From Luteitalea sp. TBR-22 (lineage in GTDB: Bacteria > Acidobacteriota > Vicinamibacteria > Vicinamibacterales > Vicinamibacteraceae), in assembly GCF_016865485.1 (NCBI RefSeq), contig NZ_AP024452.1:3556501-3620500 (forward strand): a stretch of 64,000 nt of DNA, given 5' to 3'. The notes under the pieces are model-generated. The model saw only the letters and a program-made list of their open reading frames with translations, was not told the DNA's origin and did no database searches. Position numbers and translations under genes: made by a program. Below, in pieces: positions 9,101-16,990 of the stretch; within the stretch, counting starts at the first letter, position 1, and each line of letters begins with the position of its first letter.

Positions 9101-10248
9101 CGGTGCCCCATGGCGGTGCCGAGGGTGCCGTCGTACCGCTGCACGGCCTGCAGCGCCAGGGGGCGCAGCTGCATCATCAGCTCGTACAGGCTCTCGGGAT
9201 CGAAGGCCTCGCCGGGCTCGGTGCCCGGGCTGGCCGCATCGGCCAGCTCGCAGCAGAGGACCGTCATCTGCCGGCGTTCCGTGCTCGTCAGCGGCGGTGG
9301 CGAGGGACGCGCGCTCGGCGGCGGCGTGGCGCCCTCGACCTGCGTGAACACCTCCGTCGCCGCCGGCGCGACGGCGCGACGCGCGCCCTTGTCGAGGCCG
9401 CCGGCCCGTTCGATGCGCTCGAGCGCCGCGGCCACCTCCCAGCTGCCCTGCGGTCGCTGCGCCGCCGACTTGCTCAGGAGACGGTGGGTGAGCTCGGCGA
9501 GCGCCGGCGGAATCGCCGGTTCGAGCGAGGCGACCGGATCCGGCTCGTACGCGCAGATCCGCGCCAGCGTCTCGGTGGGCGTGGCCGCGTGGAACGGCGA
9601 CATCCCGGTCAGCAACTCGTAGAGCAGCGAGCCCAGAGAGAACAGGTCGGACCGGTGGTCCACCGTCAGGCCCTGCGCCTGCTCCGGCGACATCGCGTGA
9701 CACGTGCCGACCACCGTGCCCGGGGTCGAAATCTCCTGGTCGACGTCGCCCTGCCACGCCTTGGCGAGGCCGAAATCGAGGATCTTCACGCGACCGGCCG
9801 CGGTGACCATCACGTTGGTCGCTTTCAGGTCGCGGTGGACGATGCCCTGCGCGTGCGCCTCGGACAACCCCTCGGCGATCTCGCGCGCCACCCGCACGGC
9901 CCGGCCGATGTCCATGCGCCCTTCACGGAGCAACCGGTCGAGGGTCTTGCCCTCGACCAGTTCCATGACGATCCAGTCGCCGTCGGCCGTCTCGACGATC
10001 TCGTAGATGTGGACGATGGCTGGATGATTGAGGCGCGCGGCCATGCGGGCCTCGCGGCGGAACCGGAGGCTGCGTGACTGGTCGGCCATCGTCGGCAGCA
10101 GGCGCTTGATGGCGACGGGCCGCTGCAGCGACTCGTCGAACGCGCGATACACCGCCCCCATGCCACCGGCGCCCAGGCGCTGCTCGATGCGGTACTGGCC
10201 GACGCGGGAGGGCTCGGCGGGCTTGCCACCGTCCGGGGTGGAACTCAC
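6196..10248 (-). CDS. Ser/Thr protein kinase with cyclase-like, AAA ATPase and TPR regions
   Basis: A 1350-residue multidomain signalling protein. Residues 16-280 form a complete PknB-like kinase: GAGGMG loop, AIK (K48), HRDLKATN (D140), DFG (D158), SPEQ. From about 324 to 480 is a class III nucleotide-cyclase-like domain (TVLCCELADA, VYFGYP, RVGIHTG) in which the first metal Asp is Glu and the second is missing, so catalysis is doubtful. A P-loop ATPase follows (VGRERE, then GEPGIGKSR), and the last 400 residues are helical TPR-like repeats. Such proteins are common in acidobacteria and myxobacteria. GTG 10248 is chosen because TAAAAT ends 8 nt upstream; a start at 10350 would add 34 unrelated residues. 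Confidence 0.88.
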   Translation of the reverse strand: MSSTPDGGKPAEPSRVGQYRIEQRLGAGGMGAVYRAFDESLQRPVAIKRLLPTMADQSRSLRFRREARMAARLNHPAIVHIYEIVETADGDWIVMELVEGKTLDRLLREGRMDIGRAVRVAREIAEGLSEAHAQGIVHRDLKATNVMVTAAGRVKILDFGLAKAWQGDVDQEISTPGTVVGTCHAMSPEQAQGLTVDHRSDLFSLGSLLYELLTGMSPFHAATPTETLARICAYEPDPVASLEPAIPPALAELTHRLLSKSAAQRPQGSWEVAAALERIERAGGLDKGARRAVAPAATEVFTQVEGATPPPSARPSPPPLTSTERRQMTVLCCELADAASPGTEPGEAFDPESLYELMMQLRPLALQAVQRYDGTLGTAMGHRLLVYFGYPQAHEDDAWRAVRTGLDLVGEVEAQLAAVPGLGRVVPALRVGIHTGTAVVTTSPGAPEPVVLGATLDVALRLLASAAPGAVVVSGATRSLVHRGVVAEPLPSLAHGSGSGVGIAAWRMRDGQDGGDDAVFDLSPIVGRERELALLEARWQDARAGHGHAVLITGEPGIGKSRLLRATRERLDAAQGNAPLRWMATHGTPYTQNTPMHAVVQWLQRLLATAPGPTPAARLVGLLDDHGLGEAVPLVAGLLGIAVPPDRPLRAMPPERQREETLDALVALVLEMAQREPLVLLIEDLHWLDATTLAWLDRLIDQAQSAPLLLVMTLRPNTLEVPWAARAQVTQVTLGALAQEEVERLIRALVGDGALLPQVQAQIVARTDGVPLFVEELTRSVMEGGTSSHDSAEWRELPATLRESLTTRLARLGPAKEVAQLASVIGRAFTLPLLSAVSAHPPDQLERELRQLVQSGLVHRRGFGVAARYAFKHALVRDAAYDSLLRRERQQIHLRIAAALEELQRTNGEEASHELLAHHYMSAERFAPAFEHWLAAGQSAMGRYAHAEAIGHLRQALTALAALPPTAERDRKEIGARGALVLSLGMVHGLGSPEVEATQERLLALVTQVGDVPHELAFGLWNFYASRGKLRRARELAQQRLEYGVAHGDGDARLLGLYTSAAADLFLGHFAQARDNFETLLSLYPPDGLATRAIAYDIGAVARSLLADVRWLLGEPARAIQAAEDALLEARQRSPFTESVALVNRMAMALSMEDAAGSATATEALIALSTEHGYQYWTVFWQISRAVQALRGPEPPADVDAAIEQGATAIAIMRNAYASSLQCSRYLAWMADASLRQGRVERARAFLSEAFAVTEDEGERYWEAELHRLDGRVRAAEGRDTAACVEACQRAIEVARAQRARTFELRAAIDLARLLGADGRSAEAAALLRPLVDAWGEAGGADVVAAQALV

Positions 10249-10256
10249 GACCGACC

Positions 10257-10262
10257 ATTTTA
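10257..10262 (-). promoter_or_regulatory. -10 box TAAAAT, probable leaderless promoter
   Basis: GATAAAAT on the minus strand is strikingly AT-rich for this genome and ends 8 nt before GTG 10248 of the kinase gene. Confidence 0.5.
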
Positions 10263-10377
10263 TCGCCAACTCAGGGCCCTCCCGGCCCGCACCTCCGTGG
10301 CCAGCAAATCCGTTTCCATTCCGGCTGGCCCTAGGTCGAGCAGTCGCCACCGGTCGGCCGGTGCAATAGTGGTTGGC

Positions 10378-11097
10378 GTGTCGATTCGATCGCTACCGAC
10401 AACACTCGCCGCGCTGCTCGTGATCAGTGGCTGGACCCTGCCCGCCGCTGCACAGGAGCCACCGGTCCACGAGGGCCATCAGTCCGCGACGCTGGCCGAG
10501 CACGCCGAGGGCCACGAGGACCATCACTCGCCGCGGATCGAGGTGGAGCTCGCGGGGTCGAGCATCTTCCAGTCGGGTGGCGCGAGCCTGAGACTCGGGT
10601 CGCCGCTCCGCGCCGAGATCCGGTACTTCGGGGTCGAAGGCAACGACATCGGGGTGGCCGGCCTCGGCTGGGAGCTCCGCGTCGGCGGGCTCCGCGTCAT
10701 TCCCGGCGTGGCCTGGGGCTTCGGCCGCGAGAACGAGCCGGGGCCGATGATCACGGCGCGCTGGGTGTACGAGGATGAGCACTGGATCTCCCAGGGCGTC
10801 TGGGTCCAGTCACTCGGCGAGTACCAGCAACCGGTGGCCGGGTCCGAGGACGCGTCGGCGACGGAGGAAATGGAAACCGTCGTCAAGTACGCGGGCGCGC
10901 TCGACGGCATCCACGTGAGCCGGCGGTTCGGACGCGTGGAGGCGGGCCCGATGGTCGAGCACATCCGCTACCGCGAGGAGAATGCCTGGAAGGGTGGCGG
11001 ACGCGTGGCGGTGGGCCTCGGGCACTCGCTGCGGCTGGTCGGACAGGTGGTCGGGCCCGGCACCGAGGTGCGCGGCGGGTTCGCCTGGGAGTACTAG
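10378..11097 (+). CDS. Secreted His-rich protein, probable outer-membrane barrel
   Basis: A 239-residue protein starting at GTG 10378 (GTG 10369 is also possible) with a Sec signal peptide (SIRSLPTTLAALLVISGWTLPAAAQ). Just after cleavage comes a His/Glu-rich stretch with eight His between roughly residues 31 and 52 (VHEGHQ, EHAEGHEDHH), a plausible metal-binding patch. The rest is alternating-hydrophobic beta-strand sequence ending in FAWEY, an aromatic C-terminus typical of outer-membrane barrels. AATAGT ends 7 nt upstream of the GTG. It is convergent with the lipid kinase gene and the two stops overlap by 4 bp. The function is unknown; a metal-linked role is inference from the His patch. 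Confidence 0.65.
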   Translation: MSIRSLPTTLAALLVISGWTLPAAAQEPPVHEGHQSATLAEHAEGHEDHHSPRIEVELAGSSIFQSGGASLRLGSPLRAEIRYFGVEGNDIGVAGLGWELRVGGLRVIPGVAWGFGRENEPGPMITARWVYEDEHWISQGVWVQSLGEYQQPVAGSEDASATEEMETVVKYAGALDGIHVSRRFGRVEAGPMVEHIRYREENAWKGGGRVAVGLGHSLRLVGQVVGPGTEVRGGFAWEY

Positions 11098-11984
11098 GCG
11101 CCGGGCGCCGGGCAGAGGAAGCGCACCGCGCCCGGCCTCAACGTGTAAGCACACTGCGACGCCTCGAGGACCTCGCCGTCGGTGTTGACCTTGATGGGGC
11201 GCCCGAACGAGCAGGTGACGGCCCGGGCCCTGAAGTAGGCGACGTCCTCGTCGTCCACGTGCGTGCCCACCGACAGGCGCGGCAGCAGCGCGATGAAGTC
11301 GAGCGCCGACCGCGCGCGCACCAGGCAGACCTCCATCACGCCGTCGTCGGGCCGTGCCGTCGGCGCGAGCTGGTGTCCGCCGCCGATCCACGCACCGTTG
11401 CACACCGCGAACAGGCGGAGGTCGTCCTCGATCACGCGCCCGTCGGCCTCGACGCGGGCGGGGACCGGCTCGTGCTCGAGGAACGCGCGCACGCCGCCAA
11501 CCAGATACGCAGCGCGCCCGACCGCCTGCTTCAACGCGCTGTTCACGTGTGCCGAGGTCTCCGCCGTGAAGCCGCCGGCAGAGGCGTTCAGGAAGGCGCG
11601 ATCGCCCAGCATCGCCAGGTCGATGGCACGCGTGGCGCCCGACACGATGGCGTCGAGCGCGGCAGTCGGCGCCTCCACGCCCAGGCTGCGCGCGAAGTCG
11701 TTGCCGGTGCCGATGGGCAGCACCGCCACGGCGACCCTGCCGAGGGCGTCCGCATCGGCCAGGCCGTTGACCACTTCGTTGAGGGTGCCATCACCCCCCG
11801 CCGCGATCACGGCGTCGCAGCCGGTCGAGGCCGAGGCGGCGAGGCGACGCGCCTGGCCCGGCCCGGTCGTCTCCAGCCACTCGGCGGAGTGCCCGGCCCC
11901 CGTCAGCCTGGCCCGCAGTTCCTCCACGGGAGCGCGGTCGTCGGCCGTGCCCGCCGCCGGATTGACGATCACGGCCATGCGCAT
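11094..11984 (-). CDS. Diacylglycerol/lipid kinase family protein (YegS-like)
   Basis: A 296-residue member of the DAGK/YegS/sphingosine kinase family, which phosphorylates lipids such as diacylglycerol at the membrane. Nucleotide-binding motifs are present: VNPAAG (8-12), GGDGTLNEV (63-71) and GTGNDFARSLG (92-102). The C-terminal beta-sandwich region (GGGHQLAPTARPDDGVMEVCLV) is intact, so length and architecture are normal. ATG 11984 starts MRMAVIVNP; longer starts have no support. It begins 4 nt after the DUF697 gene stop, so the two form an operon. Confidence 0.88.
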   Translation of the reverse strand: MRMAVIVNPAAGTADDRAPVEELRARLTGAGHSAEWLETTGPGQARRLAASASTGCDAVIAAGGDGTLNEVVNGLADADALGRVAVAVLPIGTGNDFARSLGVEAPTAALDAIVSGATRAIDLAMLGDRAFLNASAGGFTAETSAHVNSALKQAVGRAAYLVGGVRAFLEHEPVPARVEADGRVIEDDLRLFAVCNGAWIGGGHQLAPTARPDDGVMEVCLVRARSALDFIALLPRLSVGTHVDDEDVAYFRARAVTCSFGRPIKVNTDGEVLEASQCAYTLRPGAVRFLCPAPGA

Positions 11985-11988
11985 GGGA

Positions 11989-13035
11989 TCAGGCCTGCCT
12001 GTCCGTCGGGGTGCCACGGCGCTGCCGCATGGGCAACCAGCCACGGAGCCTGCCCCAACTCCGCGGCGCCGCTGGCATGGACGACTTCACCTGCTCCAGC
12101 AGTTGTTGCGCGAGTCCCCGGCCGCGTTCCAGACCCTCCGCGGTGTACCGCGACAGCGACTCTGGCGTCACCTCGACGCCTGCCAGCGCCCATGCCGTCA
12201 GGGCGCGGCCCATCGCGTAGGTGCCGGCATACGCGATGGCGACCTTCGGGACGAGCCCGGCCACCGGGATCAGCCCGACCAACTGGCGGGCGACCTGCCG
12301 GAACAGGAAGCCTCCACCGATCACACCCAGAATCTCGGCCATCATCGCCCGCGGCTCGTCGTTGCGGCCGGCGGCCAGCGCAATCTTGTAGCCCATGATC
12401 AGCTGGTTCTTGGTCAGCACCACCATGTCGCCGAGGTTCAGTGGCGCAGTGAGGACCGGGATGGTCTCGGCCAGCCCGGTGGTGACCGCGAACGACGCGT
12501 TGGCCTTCGCGGTCTCGTCGACGATGCGCTCGGCGACGATGGGACGGAAGGCCGGGAGCGCTGCCGCCACCGCCAGGCGGGCATCACCCTCGACGAGCCC
12601 GACGATGGCCGTGAGCAGGCCTCGAGGGGGATTGAGGGGATCGGTCACGGCGACCCGCGCCTCTTCGCCGAGCCTCCTGGCTGCAGCGGCGGGCTCCTCG
12701 GTGCCGACGACCACTGTGATCCTCGGCCAGCGCGACCGAATGCACTGCTCGTCGGCCCCCTTCATCGCCAGCGACAGGTCGGGCATGGCCGAGGCCAGCA
12801 CGACGGCCAGCGGCGTCGTGGGTCGATGACGCAACGTGTCGGGATGCACGACAACCACGTAGGTGTGCACGTGCCCGCCCGGCACGGCGGCGAGCCCGGC
12901 CCGAACGCGCTGCCCCAGAGCCTCGTCCTCGGCGACGACGAGCAATTCGAAGGGCGTGCGGGCCGAGGCGCGGATCCGCTCGAGATCGACGTCGCTGATG
13001 ACGCGCCACAGGTTGGCCAGCTTGAGGGACGCCAC
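11989..13035 (-). CDS. DUF697-domain protein
   Basis: A 348-residue protein. The C-terminal half contains the DUF697/YcjF-type region (LTAPLNLGDMVVLTKNQLIM, later AIAYAGTYAMGRALTAW) with two hydrophobic segments likely to sit in the membrane. The N-terminal 150 residues alternate strands and helices (TPFELLVVAEDE, PLAVVLASAMPDL) like a degenerate Rossmann or GTPase-like domain, but no P-loop is visible. GTG 13035 lies 9 nt after a -10-like TACACT. It is transcribed into the lipid kinase gene, suggesting a membrane-associated role; the actual function is unknown. Confidence 0.75.
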   Translation of the reverse strand: MASLKLANLWRVISDVDLERIRASARTPFELLVVAEDEALGQRVRAGLAAVPGGHVHTYVVVVHPDTLRHRPTTPLAVVLASAMPDLSLAMKGADEQCIRSRWPRITVVVGTEEPAAAARRLGEEARVAVTDPLNPPRGLLTAIVGLVEGDARLAVAAALPAFRPIVAERIVDETAKANASFAVTTGLAETIPVLTAPLNLGDMVVLTKNQLIMGYKIALAAGRNDEPRAMMAEILGVIGGGFLFRQVARQLVGLIPVAGLVPKVAIAYAGTYAMGRALTAWALAGVEVTPESLSRYTAEGLERGRGLAQQLLEQVKSSMPAAPRSWGRLRGWLPMRQRRGTPTDRQA

Positions 13036-13044
13036 GATGGGTGC

Positions 13045-13050
13045 AGTGTA
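13045..13050 (-). promoter_or_regulatory. -10 box TACACT, probable leaderless promoter
   Basis: GATACACT on the minus strand ends 9 nt before GTG 13035. A heptamer tandem repeat (13053-13080) lies directly upstream of the box, where the -35 element would be. Confidence 0.45.
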
Positions 13051-13052
13051 TC

Positions 13053-13080
13053 GGGAATCGGGGATCGCGGCTCGGGGATC
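13053..13080. repeat. Four-copy heptamer repeat (GGGAATC type)
   Basis: The copies are GGGAATC, GGGGATC, GCGGCTC and GGGGATC, back to back between the divergent DUF697 and SDR genes. The same heptamer family appears at 53500-53537 and 62528-62555. Confidence 0.7.
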
Positions 13081-13164
13081 GACGGGATGGCCAAGAGCGA
13101 AACATGGCGGTCGGGCTCGAGCGGCGCGCGACGATTGGCGCCGTGCTTGCAAACGTCGGGGGCC

Positions 13165-14184
13165 ATGAAGCGGATTGCCTTGAAGGATCAGGTGCTGGTC
13201 ATCACCGGCGCCACGAGCGGCATCGGGCTGGCCACGGCGCGTCTGGCGGCGCGGCGAGGTGCGCGTGTCGTGCTCGTCGGTCGCGACCGCGACGCGCTCG
13301 ATCGCGTCGTCGGTGAGCTCGACCGATACGCCACAGGTCGGCGCGTCGCCCTCGGCTGCGTCGCCGACGTCGCCGACGCGGACCAGGTCATGCAGGTGAT
13401 GAAGGCGGCAGAGGCGGCGTTCGGGCAGGTGCACACCTGGGTGAACAACGCGGGCGTCTCGGTGTACGGCCGGGTGACCGATGTCCCGCTCGAGGATCAG
13501 CGGCGCCTGTTCGACGTGAACGTGTGGGGCGTGGTGCACGGGTGTCGCGCGGCGGTCAGGCACTTCGGCGCCCGCGGCGGCGTCATCGTCAACGTCGGCA
13601 GCATCGCCTCGGACCTGGCGTTGCCACTGCAGGGGGCCTACAGCGCGTCGAAACACGCGGTGCGGGCGTTCTCCGACGCGCTGCGACTCGAGGTGACCGA
13701 GGCCGGCCTGCCGATTGCCGTCTGCCTGGTGAAGCCATCGGCGATCGACACGCCGTTCTTCGACCATGCGCGCAACTACATGGCCTTCGACGTGGAGGCC
13801 CCGCCGCCGCTCTACAGCGCCGACGTCGTGGCCCGCGCCATCCTTCGCTGCGCCGAACGCCCGGTGCGGGAGATCACGGTGGGCGGCGTGGGACGCGCGA
13901 TCACGCTGTCGGGGGCGCTGGCACCACGCCTCACCGACGCGTGGATGCGCCGTCTCATGTTCCGCGCCCAGCAAGGCGCCCCGGCCGACGACCTGCGCGA
14001 CGGGAACCTCGACGTCCCGGCCGGACCTCACGTCGCCACGGGCGCGCGCTCGCGGGTGCCGCTGCGCCACAGCGCGTACACGGGCGCCGCCCTCTCCGAC
14101 CTCAGTCGAGCCCTGCCGCTGGTCACCGCCGCGGTGGCCATGACTGCCGCCTATCGCCTGTGGTCGAGCGCGCCGGCGCGCTGA
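13165..14184 (+). CDS. SDR-family oxidoreductase with C-terminal extension
   Basis: A 339-residue short-chain dehydrogenase: glycine motif TGATSGIG (14-21), NNAG (94-97), catalytic Ser146, Tyr159 and Lys163 (YSASKHA). About 90 residues follow the core, including an APR(L)TDAWMRRLMF segment and a hydrophobic patch near the end (LPLVTAAVAMTAAYRLW) that may anchor it to a membrane; this extended form is common among acyl-CoA/lipid-type SDRs in large-genome bacteria. GGGGG lies 2-6 nt upstream of ATG 13165. It is divergent from DUF697/lipid kinase, and the tandem repeat array begins soon after its stop. Confidence 0.85.
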   Translation: MKRIALKDQVLVITGATSGIGLATARLAARRGARVVLVGRDRDALDRVVGELDRYATGRRVALGCVADVADADQVMQVMKAAEAAFGQVHTWVNNAGVSVYGRVTDVPLEDQRRLFDVNVWGVVHGCRAAVRHFGARGGVIVNVGSIASDLALPLQGAYSASKHAVRAFSDALRLEVTEAGLPIAVCLVKPSAIDTPFFDHARNYMAFDVEAPPPLYSADVVARAILRCAERPVREITVGGVGRAITLSGALAPRLTDAWMRRLMFRAQQGAPADDLRDGNLDVPAGPHVATGARSRVPLRHSAYTGAALSDLSRALPLVTAAVAMTAAYRLWSSAPAR

Positions 14185-14229
14185 TGAATGCTGCGAGGCC
14201 GCGAGGCCGCTCCGCGGCGCACCCGCGGC

Positions 14230-14702
14230 GTTCGAGCCGAACGGGCCGAGCCGCAGGCGACGGCCCCAGGCACCACGCCACGCTCCCTGCACCCCGGTAG
14301 TGTGACGTCACAATGCGCGCCGCGCCGACGCGCGAGCGGATCGGGCCGAGCCGCAGGCGACGGCCCCACGCACCCCGCCACGCTCCCTGCACCCCGGTAG
14401 TGTGACGTCACAATGCGCGCCGCGCCAACGCGTCGAGCCGATCGGGCCGAGCCGAAGGCGACAGCCCCACGCACCACGCCACGCTCCCTGCACCCCGGTC
14501 AGTGTGACGTCACAATGCGCGCCGCGCCGACGCGCGAGCGGATCGGGCCGAGCCGCAGGCGACACGCACCCCGCCAATGGCCCCACGCATCCCGCCACGC
14601 TTCCTGCACCCCGGTCAGTGTGACGTCACAATGCGCGCCGCGCCAACGCGTCGAGCCGATCGGGCCGAGCCGAAGGCGACGGCCCAAGGCACGACAGCAC
14701 GC
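14230..14702. repeat. Tandem array of ~100-116 bp units with TGTGACGTCACA
   Basis: Four palindromes TGTGACGTCACA occur at 14301-14312, 14401-14412, 14503-14514 and 14619-14630, each followed by ATGCGCGCCGCGCC and embedded in a highly similar unit that also contains CGGGCCGAGCC, AGGCGAC and CACGCTCCCTGCACCCCGGT. Units alternate between two versions (ACGCGCGAGCG and ACGCGTCGAGCC). The period is 100, 102 and 116 bp, with a partial unit at each end. No convincing gene lies in the array. The arrangement could bind a dimeric regulator at each palindrome, or be a non-coding expansion beside a tRNA integration site. It ends 10 bp before the insertion sequence. Confidence 0.9.
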
Positions 14703-14706
14703 TCAC

Positions 14707-14711
14707 CACCG
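14707..14711. repeat. IS target-site duplication CACCG, left copy
   Basis: Identical to 16991-16995 at the other end of the element; 5 bp is within the size range made by IS21-family transposition. Confidence 0.8.
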
Positions 14712-14874
14712 TGTCAAGCGACAGGAGGAATTGACCCCCTGCCGACAACAAAAGTGACCCCCTCCTTCTGTTGATCCAGCTTGGGTGTGTGCCGGTCTCC
14801 GCCGTGGGGCCCGGCGCGCGGAGGCGGGGCGGTCTGTGCCCCGCCGAGCACGACGGGCTCCACGGCGGGCGCGG

Positions 14875-15654
14875 TCACGCCTCGCGTCGACTGCTCTGGC
14901 CGAGCAGCCCCGCCTTCTTCTTCTGCCGCAACCGATAGCTCTCGCCCTGGACCATCAGCGTGTAGCTGTGATGCAGGAGGCGGTCGAGGATCGCTGCGGC
15001 CAGCACCTCGTCGCCAAAGACCGTGCCCCACTGCGTCACCAGCTGGTTGGTGGTGATCAGCGTGCCGCCGCGCTCGTAGCGCCGGGCCACGAGCTGGAAG
15101 AACAGGTGTGCGCTGCGGCGCTCGAAGGGCAGGTAGCCCAGCTCGTCGATGATCAGCAGCTTGGGCTTGCTGTAGAACGTGAGCCGCTCGGCCAACTGCC
15201 CCTCGGTCTCGCTCTTGGCCAGCGCGCCGATCAGGGCGGTAGCACTGGTGAACAGTACCGAATGTCCGCTCTCGACGGCTGCGCGGCCCAGACCAATCGC
15301 GAGGTGCGTCTTGCCGACGCCGGGCGGGCCGAAGATCAACACATTCTCCGCCTGGCTGATGAACCGGCCGGTCGCCAGCTCGCGCACGAGCCGCTGATCG
15401 ATCGACGCCTGGAACTTGAAGTCGAAGTCGTCGAGCGTCTTGACCGTCGGGAAGTGCGCGATCTGAATACCCATCGCGATGCGCTTGCGCTGCTTGGCCG
15501 CCGTCTCCTGCTGCAACAGCTGGTCGAGGAAGTCGAGGTACGTGGGCTCGCTCCGGGCCGCCTCGGCCAACGCGGCGTCGAGCCGCTCGGCCAGGTATCC
15601 GAGGCGCAACCGCTGCAGATGCTCGACGACACGCGCCTGCGTCACGACGCTCAT
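14875..15654 (-). CDS. istB: IS21-family helper ATPase IstB
   Basis: A 259-residue DnaA/DnaC-like AAA+ ATPase that assists the IstA transposase in target selection and strand transfer. Walker A GPPGVGKT is at 109-116, Walker B LLIIDELGYLP follows, and the C-terminal RRYERGGTLITTNQ is characteristic of IstB. Length is normal for the family. Its ATG (15652-15654) overlaps the istA stop in an ATGA quartet, giving translational coupling, the usual arrangement. Confidence 0.95.
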   Translation of the reverse strand: MSVVTQARVVEHLQRLRLGYLAERLDAALAEAARSEPTYLDFLDQLLQQETAAKQRKRIAMGIQIAHFPTVKTLDDFDFKFQASIDQRLVRELATGRFISQAENVLIFGPPGVGKTHLAIGLGRAAVESGHSVLFTSATALIGALAKSETEGQLAERLTFYSKPKLLIIDELGYLPFERRSAHLFFQLVARRYERGGTLITTNQLVTQWGTVFGDEVLAAAILDRLLHHSYTLMVQGESYRLRQKKKAGLLGQSSRREA

Positions 15655-16925
15655 GCCGGTCCCCCGATCAGGACCGCGTAATCCTGCAGGGAGCGCCCGA
15701 GCGACGCCAGCGGCGCCGCGACGACCGCCTCCTGCCGCGTGGACACGGTGGTCCGCCAGAGCCCAGCCCAGTGGGCCGGGTCGATGACGCAGGTGTGCGG
15801 CCCGAACGACCGCCGATGCGTGGCGACCAGCTGGCCGCCGTGATAGATGCGCACGGTGTCGTCGCCGATCGCGACTTCGACGTGCTCGCGCACCAACGGA
15901 TGCGGCACGCTGTAGCGCACCGTGTCGATGTCGACCAACGCATCGGCGGCAACGCGTCGCCGCACCCGCTGCTCGCGCCGCGGCAGGGCGCGCAGGGGCA
16001 GCGGACGCAGCGCCGGCTGCTCGTCACGCGAAAACCGTACGGCCGGCGCCTCATGGGTCGTGCCGTGGATCCGCTGATCGGCCAGCGCCATCCACGTCGC
16101 CAGATGCGTCTCGAGCGACGCGAACGTCAGACCGGCGAGGGCGTTTCGCTTGACGTATTTGACGCCCGACTCCGTCTTGCCTTTCGTGCGTGCGCGATAG
16201 GGCGCACACGCCCGTGGCTGCACATCCCAGTCGCGGCAGAAGGCCAGGTCGGCCGGATGAAAGTGCACGGTGCTGGTCGCGACGTCGCGCCCGCTGACCA
16301 GGGCCCGCGCGTTATCGCCCAGCACGGTGCGGGTGACGCCGCCGAAGTGCTGGAACGCCGCGGCCAATCCCTCGCGCCACTCATCCTGGCGCTCGTGCAG
16401 GAACGCTTTGACAAAGATCCGCCGCGAGTAACTCAACACGGCGACGAGCAGGTGGAGGCGTACCGCGGTGCCGGCGATCTCGACGCGTTTCTGTCCGAAG
16501 TCGACCTGCAGCTGCTCGCCAGGCGCGGTCTCGACGCGCACGGTCGCGACCTCCGCCACGCGGCGGGCCCGCCGCAGATCGCGCACCGCGCGCTCGACCG
16601 TCCGCACGCTGACGGCCACGCCCTGCTCGGCGAGCAGCCGATGCGCCACCACCGCATTACCCTCCGCGACGCCCTCGTAGAGCCGGCGCGCCTCGGCGCG
16701 GGCCGCCTCGCTCAAGCACCGCGCCTGGGGCCGCACCTGCACGCCCGCTGGGACGGCCGTCCGCAGGTACCGCTTCACCGTATTGCGTGCCACGCCCAGC
16801 GTCGCCGCAATCCGCTTGCTCCCGACCCCGCGCGCCGCCAGCGCGCGGATCGAGGCCACCACCTCCCCCTCGAGCACCAGGACCTCCTGGTCGAGAGGTA
16901 CCAAACCCCGCTCAGCTCGCTCCAT
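15651..16925 (-). CDS. istA: IS21-family transposase IstA
   Basis: A 424-residue DDE transposase. The N-terminal helix-turn-helix reads GVGSKRIAATLGVARNTVKRYL (34-54, in parts), and the catalytic triad is D142 (LQVDFGQ), D204 (VLGDNARAL) and E252 (GKTESGVKYVKR). The C-terminal beta-rich part resembles other IstA proteins. No frameshift or stop is present, so the protein should be functional. It is translated first and feeds into istB. The left-hand inverted repeat, about 150 bp beyond istB, and the right-hand one, 40 bp before istA, bound the element. Confidence 0.95.
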   Translation of the reverse strand: MERAERGLVPLDQEVLVLEGEVVASIRALAARGVGSKRIAATLGVARNTVKRYLRTAVPAGVQVRPQARCLSEAARAEARRLYEGVAEGNAVVAHRLLAEQGVAVSVRTVERAVRDLRRARRVAEVATVRVETAPGEQLQVDFGQKRVEIAGTAVRLHLLVAVLSYSRRIFVKAFLHERQDEWREGLAAAFQHFGGVTRTVLGDNARALVSGRDVATSTVHFHPADLAFCRDWDVQPRACAPYRARTKGKTESGVKYVKRNALAGLTFASLETHLATWMALADQRIHGTTHEAPAVRFSRDEQPALRPLPLRALPRREQRVRRRVAADALVDIDTVRYSVPHPLVREHVEVAIGDDTVRIYHGGQLVATHRRSFGPHTCVIDPAHWAGLWRTTVSTRQEAVVAAPLASLGRSLQDYAVLIGGPA

Positions 16926-16990
16926 CTGTCCTCCTCCCGAGGGGGTCAGATTTAGTGTCGCGAGGGGGTCAATATCACTGTCGCTCTACA

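Larger units (their letters stand above)
14712..16990 (-). mobile_element. Complete IS21-family insertion sequence (2279 bp)
   Basis: The element carries istA and istB on the minus strand. Its ends are imperfect inverted repeats: left TGTCAAGCGACAG then TTGACCCCCT and GTGACCCCCTC, right (reverse complement) TGTAGAGCGACAG then TTGACCCCCT and CTGACCCCCTC, i.e. two internal ACCCCCT transposase-binding-type repeats per end, as in IS21 elements. A perfect 5-bp target duplication CACCG flanks it (14707-14711 and 16991-16995). Both genes are intact, so the copy looks recent and potentially active. It separates the tandem array from the tRNA-Lys region. Confidence 0.93.

Noticed and set aside
7205-10077. 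Long alternative frames over the kinase gene
   Set aside because: Composition is Arg/Ala/Gly low-complexity and the kinase frame has complete motifs.
14230-14702. Array considered as a CRISPR
   Set aside because: Repeats are near-continuous 100-116 bp units without unique 30-40 bp spacers, and no cas genes are present.
14123-14774. Several overlapping small frames on both strands across the tandem array
   Set aside because: They are translations of the repeat unit, Arg/Gly/Pro-rich, have no start signals and shift frame between units.
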